Below the pieces are notes generated by a model. It did not search any database. It was not told the origin of the DNA and worked only from the letters and a program-made list of their open reading frames with translations. This document shows positions 31,330 to 38,630 of a stretch of 41,577 bases of DNA, piece by piece. The first letter of the stretch is position 1. The number at the start of each line of letters is the position of its first letter. The stretch is from a virus: the IMG/VR virus record IMGVR_UViG_3300020195_000060, positions 1-41,577 of that record. One strand, written 5' to 3'. Made by a program: the position numbers and the translations under genes.

Positions 31330-31869
31330 TTGGCGTACACGACCATGAAGACGTGGGCGGCGCTCGTGACGCTCACTGCGGCCGAACTGAACACGTATCT
31401 GCGTGACAACATGGAGTACGTGAAGGGTCGCCTCGACGGGCTGGAGCTGTCGGGCGTCACGGTCTCCCGCGGGTCCGCGCAGAGCATCCCCGACTCGACC
31501 GAGACTGTGGTGTCGTGGACGGCAATCCGGGTCGAGGTGAACGACTGGTGGACGTCGGGCACCAACGTCGTCGTTCCGGTCGGGACCGTGCCGGGCTCGG
31601 CGACCGCTGTCGGCTGCCTCGTCTTCGGGACCGTCACGTTCACGGCCAATGCCACCGGCTCCCGGCGCATCGGCATCTACAAGAACGGCACGGTCGTTCG
31701 GGAGAAGACCCTCAGCGCGCTCACCGGAGAGGCGACCGAGGTCGAGGTCATCTTCTTCGAGACCATGGACGACGGCGACATCTTCACTGTTCAGGCGTGG
31801 CAGTCGTCCGGTGGCGCGCTCAACGCGACGGCCATCTTCAGCGCCATCCGGCTTGGCCCGGTCGACTGA
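31330..31869 (+). CDS. Minor tail/fibre protein
   Basis: 179 residues from TTG 31330 with GAGGGGAAG upstream. N-terminus WAALVTLTAAELNTYLRDNM is the short helical segment that starts many actinophage fibre or baseplate proteins; residues 65-179 are beta-rich with GTVTFTANATGSRRIGIYKNG and FTVQAWQSSGGALN, resembling a TNF/C1q-like jelly-roll receptor-binding head. It probably forms a trimer at the tail tip. Receptor unknown. Confidence 0.65.
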   Translation: MAYTTMKTWAALVTLTAAELNTYLRDNMEYVKGRLDGLELSGVTVSRGSAQSIPDSTETVVSWTAIRVEVNDWWTSGTNVVVPVGTVPGSATAVGCLVFGTVTFTANATGSRRIGIYKNGTVVREKTLSALTGEATEVEVIFFETMDDGDIFTVQAWQSSGGALNATAIFSAIRLGPVD

Positions 31870-31880
31870 GAGGGGATTAG

Positions 31881-32447
31881 ATGGCGAGAGCGACGGAGCT
31901 ACTGAACTCGAACACAAAGGCGGTCGACGTCCTTGTCATCGGGGCGACCTCGTACTACAAGGAAGGCATCGTTGGGCGGGCGGGCTCGCTCGACCACGGC
32001 ATCGCCGCGACCCGCATCGGGACGCACGCCGACGACGCCGCCTTCGCGGTCGCGACCGATGCCGTGGTCGCCATCGGTGCGCTGGCTGACCAGACCAGCC
32101 CGGACAGCGTCGACGAGGGCGACATCGGCGCCCTGCGCATGACCCTCGCGCGGATGCTCGAAGTCGTGTCCGTCGCTGACGTGGCGACGCTGTCCAACCT
32201 CGCCAGCGCGACGGCCAGCGCGACCGCGCTGGCTGCCAACGCCAACCGCATCGGGGCCACGTTCTACAACGACGACGCCAATGGCGTGTACCTGAAGTTC
32301 GGCGCCACCGCGTCGGCCACGAGCTACACAATCCTCATGGCGTCAGGCACCTACTACGAGCTGCCGGCGCCGGTCTATCGCGGCGTCATCGACGCCCTGT
32401 GGGTCGCCGACGGGGCCGGCTCCCTGCGCATCACAGAGCTGACCTAA
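31881..32447 (+). CDS. Hypothetical tail-region protein
   Basis: 188 residues; ATG 31881 lies after GAGAGGGG. Ala/Asp-rich helical N-terminus and middle (DDAAFAVATDAVVAIGALAD, GDIGALRMTLARMLEVVSVA), then a small beta domain (GVYLKFGATASATSYTILM, YYELPAPVYRGVIDALWVAD), which resembles virion surface modules placed near fibres. Its neighbours suggest a baseplate or fibre accessory. No specific function is claimed. Confidence 0.6.
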   Translation: MARATELLNSNTKAVDVLVIGATSYYKEGIVGRAGSLDHGIAATRIGTHADDAAFAVATDAVVAIGALADQTSPDSVDEGDIGALRMTLARMLEVVSVADVATLSNLASATASATALAANANRIGATFYNDDANGVYLKFGATASATSYTILMASGTYYELPAPVYRGVIDALWVADGAGSLRITELT

Positions 32448-32448
32448 G

Positions 32449-33768
32449 ATGCCGTACTACGGCTCCAGCGGGTCCGCCATCACCGTCAAGGAGGAAGGCG
32501 TCGCCCTGACGACCGCTGCCTCGTCGCTCGACTTTGCCGGGGCAGGCGTGGTCGCGACCGGCACCGGGGTCGACAAGCTAATCACCATCGCGGGCGCCAG
32601 TGGTGGTGGTGGCAGCGTCGCGCACTCTTATGTTGGCTACAACACCGTAGGCGGCACGGTCGAGGACGCAGTAGCCAACCGCCATATCGCCAAGCAGGTC
32701 ACACTCGCTGCGGAGTGTGTCGTGGCGTCGGTCGCCGCATACGTTCAGGTTGACACAGGCCCCGACACGTCCGGCTTCGGCGTCGGCGTCTGGAGCGACA
32801 ACGCGGGCGCCGTGGGCAACCTCATCGCGTTCAATATGCCGCGCGGCGCTGGCTCGTCCGGCTCGCCGGGCGCTCCATTCGTAATCGTCGCGTCGGCGCC
32901 TCGCTGGATAGACGTTCCGCTGGGGGTGTATCTCCCGGCCGGGACGTATTGGGTGGGCATCCTCACCTTCGCGCTGGGCTCCGGCGGCAACCGCCTGAAC
33001 ATCTACTACGACGCCAGCGGCACCGACCGGCGCTTCGACTCGGCCGACTCCTACATTGCGGACGGTGCTGTAGCGGCGCAGACGGACACGACCCGCAAGT
33101 ACAGCATCCGCGCGTCGGTGCTCGCACAGGGCGGCGCGTCCGACCCTATCGCCACCCAGTTCGGCACACCCGATACGGCCTATGAGTTCGCCACCACTAG
33201 CTTCACCGGGCTGACCGCGATGGGCACGCTCGACTCCGAGTCCATGCACGGGACTGTTCTCGGGCACTACTACGCGAGCGACAACGACGCGGCGCAGGCT
33301 GGCCGCTACGCCGCCGTGTCGGCGCCGTTCACTGCCATCGTCAGAGTGTCGGACGCGGCGCTCCGCGCCAACTACCAGTACGTCGGGATGTTCTGCGGGG
33401 TCGCCACACCGGGGAAGATGGTCTGGCTGGGGACCGGCTGGGCCGATGGCGGGGTAGTCAAGACCTTCACGTTTGCAACACCCACGGACGCCTCGCCCGG
33501 AAGTCCGGGGGTTCTACAGGCGCCACCCGCAAGCGAGGCGTTCGGCGGCTCCTATCTGGCTATCGTCGCCACCTCGAACACGAACATCTCCTACTACTGG
33601 AGCAGGAATGGGGTCTTGTGGTTCACCATCCTCTCGGCTCACGACAACTCGATGACGGTCGGGGCGGTGGGCATGTCTATCGGCGTGTACGGCAGTGGGC
33701 CAGCCGTGGCGGGGGCGTATGACTTCATGCGTATCTGGAACTCAGTACTGACCATCCCCGGCACATGA
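32449..33768 (+). CDS. Tail fibre / receptor-binding-like protein
   Basis: 439 residues, ATG 1 base after the previous stop. The N-terminus (GSAITVKEEGVALTTAASSL, DFAGAGVVATGTGVDKLITI) is a widespread phage tail-fibre beta motif. The next 180 residues are beta-rich with FGVGVWSDNAGAVGNLI and LPAGTYWVGILTFALGSGGN, and the last 180 residues form a second beta-sandwich (FGGSYLAIVATSNTNISYYW) reminiscent of lectin-type carbohydrate-binding folds. It is the last structural gene before the lysis cassette. Binding partner unknown. Confidence 0.65.
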   Translation: MPYYGSSGSAITVKEEGVALTTAASSLDFAGAGVVATGTGVDKLITIAGASGGGGSVAHSYVGYNTVGGTVEDAVANRHIAKQVTLAAECVVASVAAYVQVDTGPDTSGFGVGVWSDNAGAVGNLIAFNMPRGAGSSGSPGAPFVIVASAPRWIDVPLGVYLPAGTYWVGILTFALGSGGNRLNIYYDASGTDRRFDSADSYIADGAVAAQTDTTRKYSIRASVLAQGGASDPIATQFGTPDTAYEFATTSFTGLTAMGTLDSESMHGTVLGHYYASDNDAAQAGRYAAVSAPFTAIVRVSDAALRANYQYVGMFCGVATPGKMVWLGTGWADGGVVKTFTFATPTDASPGSPGVLQAPPASEAFGGSYLAIVATSNTNISYYWSRNGVLWFTILSAHDNSMTVGAVGMSIGVYGSGPAVAGAYDFMRIWNSVLTIPGT

Positions 33769-33920
33769 GCGTCGAGTGGCTCTCCGGGTTCGCCGCGGGC
33801 ATGGTCGTCTACGCGCTCATCGACGCGTACCTCTTCCCGCGCATCGCCGCCCGGCTGGCTGACCGTCGCCGGGTCGCGCTCCCGGTCCGGGTCGAGCGAC
33901 GGTCGCGCGGTGGCGAATGA
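33765..33920 (+). CDS. Small membrane protein
   Basis: 51 residues from an ATG overlapping the fibre stop (ATGA). Residues about 5-25 (WLSGFAAGMVVYALIDAYLF) form one membrane helix, followed by a strongly basic tail (RRRVALPVRVERRSR). It starts the lysis-like cluster and overlaps the next gene by 11 bases. A holin or spanin-like accessory role is possible. Confidence 0.55.
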   Translation: MSVEWLSGFAAGMVVYALIDAYLFPRIAARLADRRRVALPVRVERRSRGGE

Positions 33921-34143
33921 GACCCCGCCGGACCGACTCATCCAGCGATTGCGGGCGGTGTCGGCGGCGGTCATCCTCGCCCTCATCGTCTTCCTCGTGG
34001 TCGTCGACGCGGTCGGCCGTCTGTTCATCACGGCCGACTTCCGCGTCTCCGAGGTGTTCCTTGGGACGCTGGTCGGTGCGTTGATGCTGGTGCTCGGCAT
34101 CGAGGTCGCGTCGCGCATCCCGCGGGTCGGGGGTCCGAAGTGA
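33910..34143 (+). CDS. Holin-like membrane protein
   Basis: 77 residues from GTG 33910. Two hydrophobic helices (about residues 18-34, AVSAAVILALIVFLVVV, and 47-66, EVFLGTLVGALMLVLGIEVA) separated by a short polar loop, and a basic end. Size and topology fit small phage holins that permeabilise the membrane at lysis. Several other membrane peptides nearby compete for this role. Confidence 0.55.
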   Translation: MANETPPDRLIQRLRAVSAAVILALIVFLVVVDAVGRLFITADFRVSEVFLGTLVGALMLVLGIEVASRIPRVGGPK

Positions 34144-34193
34144 CTGGCGCGACCATCGGCGCGGCCATCGCCATCCTGAGTCTGCGTAGATAG
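34140..34193 (+). CDS. Possible 17-residue membrane peptide
   Basis: GTG 34140 overlaps the previous stop and TAG 34191-34193 abuts the next ATG. It encodes MTGATIGAAIAILSLRR, a single short hydrophobic helix with a basic end. Tight coupling on both sides is the only support; it could also be just a translational bridge. Confidence 0.3.
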   Translation: MTGATIGAAIAILSLRR

Positions 34194-34484
34194 ATGGACG
34201 TCACCGTCACCCTGCCCCTCTGGCTGCCGGCGAGCAACCTGTTCCTCAGCATCATCATCTGCGTCGCCGCGCTATGCCTGACCGTCAGGGCCATCCACCG
34301 GGGCGCTCGCGGCCCCGCGGCCCTCGTCCGGGGCGCGTTCGTGTGGGCCTGCGTCGCTGTCATCCTCAGCGGCTCCCTGAGCCAGCTCGGGTTCCTCAGC
34401 GTCGAGGTGTGGACGGCCCTCGGCACGGGCGGTCGTGTCGCCATGGCGGTGACCCTTGTCACGCTTGTTACTATTCGGACATGA
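34194..34484 (+). CDS. Multi-pass membrane protein, holin-like
   Basis: 96 residues; ATG directly after the previous stop. Three likely membrane helices: about 10-32 (ASNLFLSIIICVAALCLTV), 45-64 (AFVWACVAVILSGSL) and 76-94 (GRVAMAVTLVTLVTI). It overlaps the start of the peptidase gene by 4 bases, the classic coupling of holin and endolysin. Holin is a context-based call. Confidence 0.55.
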   Translation: MDVTVTLPLWLPASNLFLSIIICVAALCLTVRAIHRGARGPAALVRGAFVWACVAVILSGSLSQLGFLSVEVWTALGTGGRVAMAVTLVTLVTIRT

Positions 34485-35167
34485 CCTACGCTGCCCGCGC
34501 CAAGAAGGCCATGGCCCTTCGTAACACCGACCCGTTCCAGCAGTTCGGCACGACTGACGACGAGTCGACCCGCAACGGAGCCGACGGCTGCACCCACACC
34601 GTCATCCGCTACCTCGCCAAGCTGTGGCTCAGGCGGACGCTCTCGCATGACCAGATATCGGTCCTCGCGGGCTGGGGCACCCAGCGCCCCGGGCGTGGCC
34701 TGTACCCGTCCGAGGTCCAGCGGGTGTGCGACCGCATCGGCCTGCCGTATGACGTGCGGGGCGGCCTGACCGCCTACCATCTCCTCCTACTCTCGGCTCG
34801 CGGCCCCATCGGCTTCGGCCACAAGTACGACTGGTGGCCCGAGGAGCACGGCTTCGTCTACTACGGGACGCGCGCCGACGGCTACCCCAACGGCTATGCC
34901 ACCCCATACGGAGCGGCCGGCCGGACCCAGCTCAAAGGCTTCAGTGGAGCGCACTTCGGCCTGCTCATCGGCTGGGACCGGACCATGTCGGACACCAGCC
35001 GCCGCGTCGTGGCATGGGAGCCCAACCACAACAGCCCCAGCCGACCCGAGAACCCGCCGTATGACCAGATGACCTCGCGCCAGTTCCGGCGGGTATACGA
35101 GTCCTACAATCGGAAGCTGGGCCGGACGCCCTACGCGCTCGTGCCCACGAGGAGCCTGCCGCTATGA
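34481..35167 (+). CDS. Cysteine peptidase, candidate endolysin
   Basis: 228 residues from ATG 34481 coupled to the upstream membrane gene. A papain/C39-like catalytic set is visible: Cys37 in ADGCTHTVIRYLA, His158 in FSGAHFGLLIGWD and Asn182 in WEPNHNS. Other conserved-looking parts are GLPYDVRGGLTAYHLL and ADGYPNGYATPYGAAGRTQL. Its place among small membrane proteins suggests a peptidoglycan-peptide hydrolase used for lysis, but no separate cell-wall-binding domain is present. An alternative is a virion- or cell-targeting peptidase of this fold. Confidence 0.6.
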   Translation: MTYAARAKKAMALRNTDPFQQFGTTDDESTRNGADGCTHTVIRYLAKLWLRRTLSHDQISVLAGWGTQRPGRGLYPSEVQRVCDRIGLPYDVRGGLTAYHLLLLSARGPIGFGHKYDWWPEEHGFVYYGTRADGYPNGYATPYGAAGRTQLKGFSGAHFGLLIGWDRTMSDTSRRVVAWEPNHNSPSRPENPPYDQMTSRQFRRVYESYNRKLGRTPYALVPTRSLPL

Positions 35168-35328
35168 GCAAACACCCCCGCACCTACGTTGGCTTGGACG
35201 GCGAGCCCTACACGGTGGACATGCACGACGGTTTCCCTGACGCCGCCGACCCCGGCACCGACCCCATCACCGAGCCCGAACCCGAGGATGACCCTTCGGT
35301 CGGCCACGAAGCGCCAGAGGAGGACTGA
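35164..35328 (+). CDS. Small acidic protein with duplicated C-terminus
   Basis: 54 residues from an ATG overlapping the previous stop. N-terminus PRTYVGLDGEPYTVDMHDGF, then a Pro/Asp/Glu-rich tail PITEPEPEDDPSVGHEAPEE, encoded by a 65-bp sequence that is repeated exactly at the end of the next gene. The tail is probably disordered. Function unknown. Confidence 0.55.
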   Translation: MSKHPRTYVGLDGEPYTVDMHDGFPDAADPGTDPITEPEPEDDPSVGHEAPEED

Positions 35329-35536
35329 CGTGCTGGACGTGGTCCGCACCCGCGTCTACATCAACGGCGTCGAGATTGGTCCGCCGCCGCACAGATGTTG
35401 GTCGGCGACGGGGGTGCCGACCATCTTCACCCGCGTCTACATCAACGGCGCATGGACCAAGCCCAACGACGCCGACCCCATCACCGAGCCCGAACCCGAG
35501 GATGACCCTTCGGTCGGCCACGAAGCGCCAGAGGAG
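35258..35536 (+). repeat. 65-bp exact direct repeat plus 23-bp exact repeat
   Basis: 35258-35322 and 35472-35536 are identical over 65 bases. Between them, CACCCGCGTCTACATCAACG plus GCG occurs at 35347-35369 and 35428-35450. The copies are 214 and 81 bases apart and keep the coding frames, consistent with recent nested duplication. Confidence 0.85.
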
Positions 35537-35539
35537 TAG
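35330..35539 (+). CDS. Small protein with internal TRVYINGxE/W repeat
   Basis: 69 residues from GTG 35330. It holds two TRVYING units (residues about 7-14 and 34-41) encoded by a 23-bp exact repeat, and the same acidic tail as the previous gene. The gene looks assembled by local duplication. TRVYING-type short proteins occur in other phages near lysis or tail genes; function unknown. Confidence 0.5.
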   Translation: MLDVVRTRVYINGVEIGPPPHRCWSATGVPTIFTRVYINGAWTKPNDADPITEPEPEDDPSVGHEAPEE

Positions 35540-35544
35540 ACATC

Positions 35545-35790
35545 ATGGGTAGCATCTTCGGCCGTGAACCGGCGGCCATCGCCGCGTTCGTCGCCATCGC
35601 CATCAACCTCGCCATGACCTTCGGGCTTGGCCTGACCGTTCAGCAGGTGGCGCTGGTCAACACGCTCGTCGTGGCCGGCCTCGGCCTCATCGTGCGCCAG
35701 AGCGTCACCCCGGTCGGCTCGCCGCAGCTCCCGGCCGGCACGAGCGTCTCGACCCCGGACGGGGCGTCCGCAACCGTCACGCCGAACTGA
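35545..35790 (+). CDS. Two-helix membrane protein, holin-like
   Basis: 81 residues, ATG just after the previous stop. Helices at about 10-29 (AAIAAFVAIAINLAMTFGLG) and 34-50 (QVALVNTLVVAGLGLIV), followed by a Pro/Ser/Thr-rich tail. This looks like the small two-helix holin type seen at the end of lysis cassettes. It is the last gene of the long rightward late block, as a perfect terminator follows. Confidence 0.6.
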   Translation: MGSIFGREPAAIAAFVAIAINLAMTFGLGLTVQQVALVNTLVVAGLGLIVRQSVTPVGSPQLPAGTSVSTPDGASATVTPN

Positions 35791-35797
35791 CCCACCG

Positions 35798-35831
35798 AAA
35801 GCCCGCCGAGACCCCCAGCTCGGCGGGCTTT
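35798..35831 (+). terminator. Intrinsic terminator at end of late genes
   Basis: AAAGCCCGCCGAG (35798-35810) pairs exactly with CTCGGCGGGCTTT (35819-35831) around an 8-base loop, and TCTCTTT follows. This is the best rho-independent terminator in the window. The A run on the left makes it partly usable in both directions. Confidence 0.88.
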
Positions 35832-35866
35832 CTCTTTGCGGGCGACTGTCTGGCTGGCGCGCCTAC

Positions 35867-35896
35867 TTGACAGGCATGAGACAATGGTTGTACGCG
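35867..35896 (+). promoter_or_regulatory. Candidate promoter with perfect TTGACA
   Basis: TTGACA (35867-35872), 18-base spacer, TACGCG (35891-35896), located just after the terminator and before the gene at 35930. The -35 is perfect, the -10 weak. The rest of the gap 35791-35929 shows nothing else. Confidence 0.4.
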
Positions 35897-35929
35897 AGGA
35901 CGTGCCTCGCCGGGAGCTGGAGGAACGGG

Positions 35930-36244
35930 ATGCTCGACAAGGTGCTCGAAGACATCATCAACGGCGACGCGTCGCTCCGGGGTCTGTTCATGGCTGCGCG
36001 CGTGCCGCGCTACCGCTACTGGCAGGCCAGCGACGGGGCCATGTTCGTCTGGACGACCGAGCGGTTCAGCGACGGCAAGTTCGGCTCGGCGGTGCTCGTG
36101 CCGACCGGGCCGGGCGCTCGCTCGGGCCGGCGCAAGGTGACGAGCTGGCGGACCACGCGTGAGGTCCATGTGCAGTCGAGGGCGCTCGCCAAGGCCCGCG
36201 CTCTCCGCCTGTTCAAGCAGCACGAGCTGAAACTGCGTGCTTGA
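35930..36244 (+). CDS. Hypothetical protein
   Basis: 104 residues. ATG 35930 is chosen because GGAGGAACGGG stands directly before it; an in-frame ATG at 35876 overlaps the promoter-like region. The protein contains RVPRYRYWQASDGAMFVWTT and RKVTSWRTTREVHVQSRALA and is basic, suggesting possible nucleic-acid contact. It is the first gene after the late terminator. Family unknown. Confidence 0.55.
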   Translation: MLDKVLEDIINGDASLRGLFMAARVPRYRYWQASDGAMFVWTTERFSDGKFGSAVLVPTGPGARSGRRKVTSWRTTREVHVQSRALAKARALRLFKQHELKLRA

Positions 36245-36269
36245 CGCGCCAGTGTGCCGGTAGTACCAT
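36241..36269 (+). promoter_or_regulatory. Promoter TTGACG-17-TACCAT
   Basis: TTGACG (36241-36246), 17-base spacer, TACCAT (36264-36269), matching the actinobacterial TANNNT -10. The following TCACGTAGAACCCCGG leader is shared with the promoter at 37874. It drives the DUF932 gene. Confidence 0.72.
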
Positions 36270-36279
36270 TCACGTAGAA

Positions 36280-36296
36280 CCCCGGTCTCACCGGGG
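36280..36296 (+). other. Leader hairpin CCCCGG-TCTCA-CCGGGG
   Basis: A perfect 6-bp stem with a 5-base loop near the predicted 5' end of the mRNA. The same stem after the same preceding sequence occurs at 37913-37930, so it is probably functional (RNA stability or control). Confidence 0.6.
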
Positions 36297-36310
36297 GCTG
36301 GGTGAAAGGG

Positions 36311-37303
36311 ATGACCAAGATGGCACACGAAGTAGAGACCATGGCCTACGTCGGGAACCGCGGGCTGCCGTGGCATATCGGCGATACCAAGGATGTCTCG
36401 ACCGAGCTGGACGACCTCGTCACGGGTGACGAGATGCTCGTCGCTGGCGGGCTCAACTGGGTCGTCGACCAGCGCAAGCTGTTCATCCCGGGCAGCGACG
36501 GCGGGTTCGTCGAGGTGCCGGGCTGGGTGTCGAACACCCGCATGAGCGACGACAAGTCGCTGGGTGTCGTCCGACCGTCCTACCGGGTGCTCCAGAACGA
36601 CGTCCTCACGCAGTTCGGTGACGCGCTCGTGGACGACGGTGGGGCCAAGTACGAGACCGGCGGGTCGCTTCGCGGCGGCCAGATGGTCTTCATCTCGATG
36701 GAGCTGCCCGAGCATATCAAGGTCGCGGGCGACGACTCCGAGTACCGAACCTACCTGCTCCTGACCAACGGTCACGACGGGTGGCACAAGTTCAGCGCCG
36801 TGGTCACCATCGTCCGGGCGGTGTGCATGAACACCGTGTCGGCCGCGCTGGCCGGCGCGCAGCACCGCTTCAACATCAGCCACCGCTCCGACCTCGACGG
36901 CCGGGTGGGTGAGGCCCGCAAGGCGCTCTCGCTGACCTTCGAGTTCGAGGAGCGGTTCCAGACCACCGCGTCGGCGCTGGCGGCCAAGACCCTGTCCGAG
37001 CGACAGGTCGAGGCCATCCTCACCGACCTGTTCCCCTACGCCGAGGACATCAAGCCCGGCAAGTTCGAGCAGACCACGTTCGCCAAGGTCTTCGAGAACT
37101 GGAAGACCAGCGACACCATCGCTCCCGACATGCGCGGGACCGGCTGGGGCGTCTTCAACGCGGTGACCGAGTTCCTCGACCACAACGCCGACTACAAGGG
37201 CGGCAAGCGGGTCGACGCCGGCTCGGCTCGCGCGGAGTCCATCATCGCGGGCCGCGCGGCGGCCACCAAGGACCGGACGCTGGCGCTGCTGCTGAAGGTC
37301 TAG
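36311..37303 (+). CDS. DUF932 / phage-plasmid-like protein (TIGR03299 type)
   Basis: 330 residues; ATG 36311 with GAAAGG upstream. The N-terminus (HEVETMAYVGNRGLPWHIGD) and the later KSLGVVRPSYRVLQNDVLTQFGDAL-type region, then YLLLTNGHDGWHKFSAVVTI, RAVCMNTVSAAL and ERQVEAILTDLFP match the DUF932 family, common in phages and plasmids. Its biochemical role is not established. In this window it is driven by its own promoter and followed by a hairpin, so it forms a single-gene unit. Confidence 0.8.
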   Translation: MTKMAHEVETMAYVGNRGLPWHIGDTKDVSTELDDLVTGDEMLVAGGLNWVVDQRKLFIPGSDGGFVEVPGWVSNTRMSDDKSLGVVRPSYRVLQNDVLTQFGDALVDDGGAKYETGGSLRGGQMVFISMELPEHIKVAGDDSEYRTYLLLTNGHDGWHKFSAVVTIVRAVCMNTVSAALAGAQHRFNISHRSDLDGRVGEARKALSLTFEFEERFQTTASALAAKTLSERQVEAILTDLFPYAEDIKPGKFEQTTFAKVFENWKTSDTIAPDMRGTGWGVFNAVTEFLDHNADYKGGKRVDAGSARAESIIAGRAAATKDRTLALLLKV

Positions 37304-37316
37304 CGCATACACCCTC

Positions 37317-37349
37317 GGGAGCCCGGTCGCTGGGGAGCGCCGGGCTCCC
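37317..37349 (+). terminator. Hairpin after DUF932 gene
   Basis: GGGAGCCCGG (37317-37326) pairs with CCGGGCTCCC (37340-37349); an inner CGCT/AGCG extends the stem beyond a one-base bulge, with a GGGG loop. There is no U tract. It starts 13 bases after the stop. Confidence 0.65.
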
Positions 37350-37372
37350 GCCAACACAGACGGGAGACAGGG

Positions 37373-37711
37373 ATGGCTTCACTCACCAAGGACAACACCG
37401 ACGGCGCGGGCGACTGCTACGACACCGCGGCTGCCTTTGTCGTCGAGGCGTCGGACCCGAACACGGTGCTCTGCCACGGCACCGCGCTAGGGACCGGCGG
37501 CGAGGCGCTGGGCCTGCGCTACGGTCATGCGTGGGTCGAGGTCGAGGTCGCGGGCGAATGGCTCGTCATCGACCGAGCCAACGGCTTCGACTACCTCGGC
37601 CGGCGCGACCGCTACTACGCCGCAGGGACCATCCGCGAGGTCAAGCGGTATCCGAAGGCGCTGGCGATGCAGATGCTCCTCCAGCACCGGCACTACGGGC
37701 CGTGGCGATGA
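37373..37711 (+). CDS. Small papain/transglutaminase-like protein
   Basis: 112 residues; ATG with GGGAGACAGGG upstream. Cys15 (GDCYDTAA), His52 (RYGHAWVEVEV) and Asp67 (LVIDRANG) are in the order and spacing of a minimal papain/transglutaminase-like Cys-His-Asp site. Similar small proteins occur in actinophage early regions and are uncharacterised. It could process a peptide or simply use the fold for binding. The stop overlaps the next ATG. Confidence 0.6.
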   Translation: MASLTKDNTDGAGDCYDTAAAFVVEASDPNTVLCHGTALGTGGEALGLRYGHAWVEVEVAGEWLVIDRANGFDYLGRRDRYYAAGTIREVKRYPKALAMQMLLQHRHYGPWR

Positions 37712-37899
37712 CGTTCGGACCGAAGCCCGGCTCGCGCTGCCCGGTCGTGGAGTGCCTCTGGCGCCCGACCAAGCCGATGTGGGAGCCCGGCGGCACCGTC
37801 GAGGTCGATGACCATATGGTCGACCGCCACCCGACGACCGAGTGGGCCAAGCGGGTCGTGATGCGCCGAAGCATTGACACAGTGGCGCGCCAGCAGTAA
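37708..37899 (+). CDS. Small hypothetical protein
   Basis: 63 residues from an ATG overlapping the previous stop. It has C-x(4)-C near the start (RCPVVECLWRP) and a MVDRHPTTEWAKRVVMRRSID segment. The promoter at 37874 lies within its 3' end. Possible small metal-binding protein; unknown. Confidence 0.5.
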   Translation: MTFGPKPGSRCPVVECLWRPTKPMWEPGGTVEVDDHMVDRHPTTEWAKRVVMRRSIDTVARQQ

Positions 37900-37902
37900 G
37901 GT
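37874..37902 (+). promoter_or_regulatory. Promoter TTGACA-17-TAAGGT
   Basis: Perfect TTGACA (37874-37879), 17-base spacer, TAAGGT (37897-37902). The initial transcript is TCACGTAGAACCCCGG..., identical to that of the promoter at 36241. It drives the gene at 37948 and coupled followers. Confidence 0.78.
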
Positions 37903-37912
37903 TCACGTAGAA

Positions 37913-37930
37913 CCCCGGATGGAACCGGGG
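37913..37930 (+). other. Leader hairpin CCCCGG-ATGGAA-CCGGGG
   Basis: Same stem as at 36280, with a different 6-base loop. Conservation of the stem and change of the loop suggest selection on structure. The ribosome site GGAAGGAA follows. Confidence 0.6.
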
Positions 37931-37947
37931 CAACGGAAGGAACTGGG

Positions 37948-38421
37948 ATGAACGAGATGAACGACACCGAACGACGAGACCGCTGGAGCGAGGCATTCCG
38001 GGGCGGGCAGATGCTCCGGGTCCGCTCGTTCCGCTCGCGCAGCGACCGCGAGGACGTCCTGCGCTGGTCGACTGCGGACGCCAAGCACGGCGCCGCGGTG
38101 CGCGGGGAGTACGCCACGAACAGCGCCGGCCAACGCGAGCACGTCGGTTGGTCGGTCATAGAGCCGACCGAGCGCCGGGTGATGCTGCCCGAGTCGGCGT
38201 TCGACTGGCCCATCTACGTCGAAGCGAACCTCGGCAACCGGGACGCGGCGGTCGGAATGGAATGCTCCGGTCCCGACATTCTCGCGGCGGGCTTCGACTA
38301 CTGGGCCGGCTACCAAGCCGTCGCTGATGCGAAGGCGATGGACGAGGCGCTCGCGAAGGCGCTGGAGACGGCGGTCGTCATCACCGAGTCCGAGATGCGG
38401 GCTCTGGATGGCGACCGATGA
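37948..38421 (+). CDS. Hypothetical early protein
   Basis: 157 residues; ATG after GGAAGGAACTGGG. N-terminal half is charged (DTERRDRWSEAFRGGQMLRV, RSDREDVLRWST) and the C-terminal half has PESAFDWPIYVEANLGNRDA followed by a helix (QAVADAKAMDEALAKALE). No known motif. It is the first gene from promoter 37874 and overlaps the next ATG by 4 bases. Confidence 0.6.
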   Translation: MNEMNDTERRDRWSEAFRGGQMLRVRSFRSRSDREDVLRWSTADAKHGAAVRGEYATNSAGQREHVGWSVIEPTERRVMLPESAFDWPIYVEANLGNRDAAVGMECSGPDILAAGFDYWAGYQAVADAKAMDEALAKALETAVVITESEMRALDGDR

Positions 38422-38630
38422 ACGTCCGCGTGACGGCGGCCAGCGTTCCGCGCTGGTCGCCCATCGGCTACGGCTGGGGCCACACCGAGACCGAGGACGT
38501 CGTGTTCGTCGGTGACCATCGCCCGATGCGGGCACTTGTCGAGGCGCTCGGGGAGCAGGGGCCGGGCATCGAGGTGGACCTCGATGACTGGCAGCTCCTC
38601 GGCGTGACAACACGGGAGGAACTGACATGA
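38418..38630 (+). CDS. Small hypothetical protein
   Basis: 70 residues from an ATG coupled to the previous stop. Contains WSPIGYGWGHTETEDVVFVG and an acidic second half (GPGIEVDLDDWQLLGV). No domain was recognised. It is coupled to the small membrane gene that follows. Confidence 0.5.
   Translation: MNVRVTAASVPRWSPIGYGWGHTETEDVVFVGDHRPMRALVEALGEQGPGIEVDLDDWQLLGVTTREELT

Noticed and set aside
32750-32755. TTGACA in the fibre gene as a promoter
   Set aside because: No -10-like sequence lies 16-19 bases downstream and no gene starts nearby.
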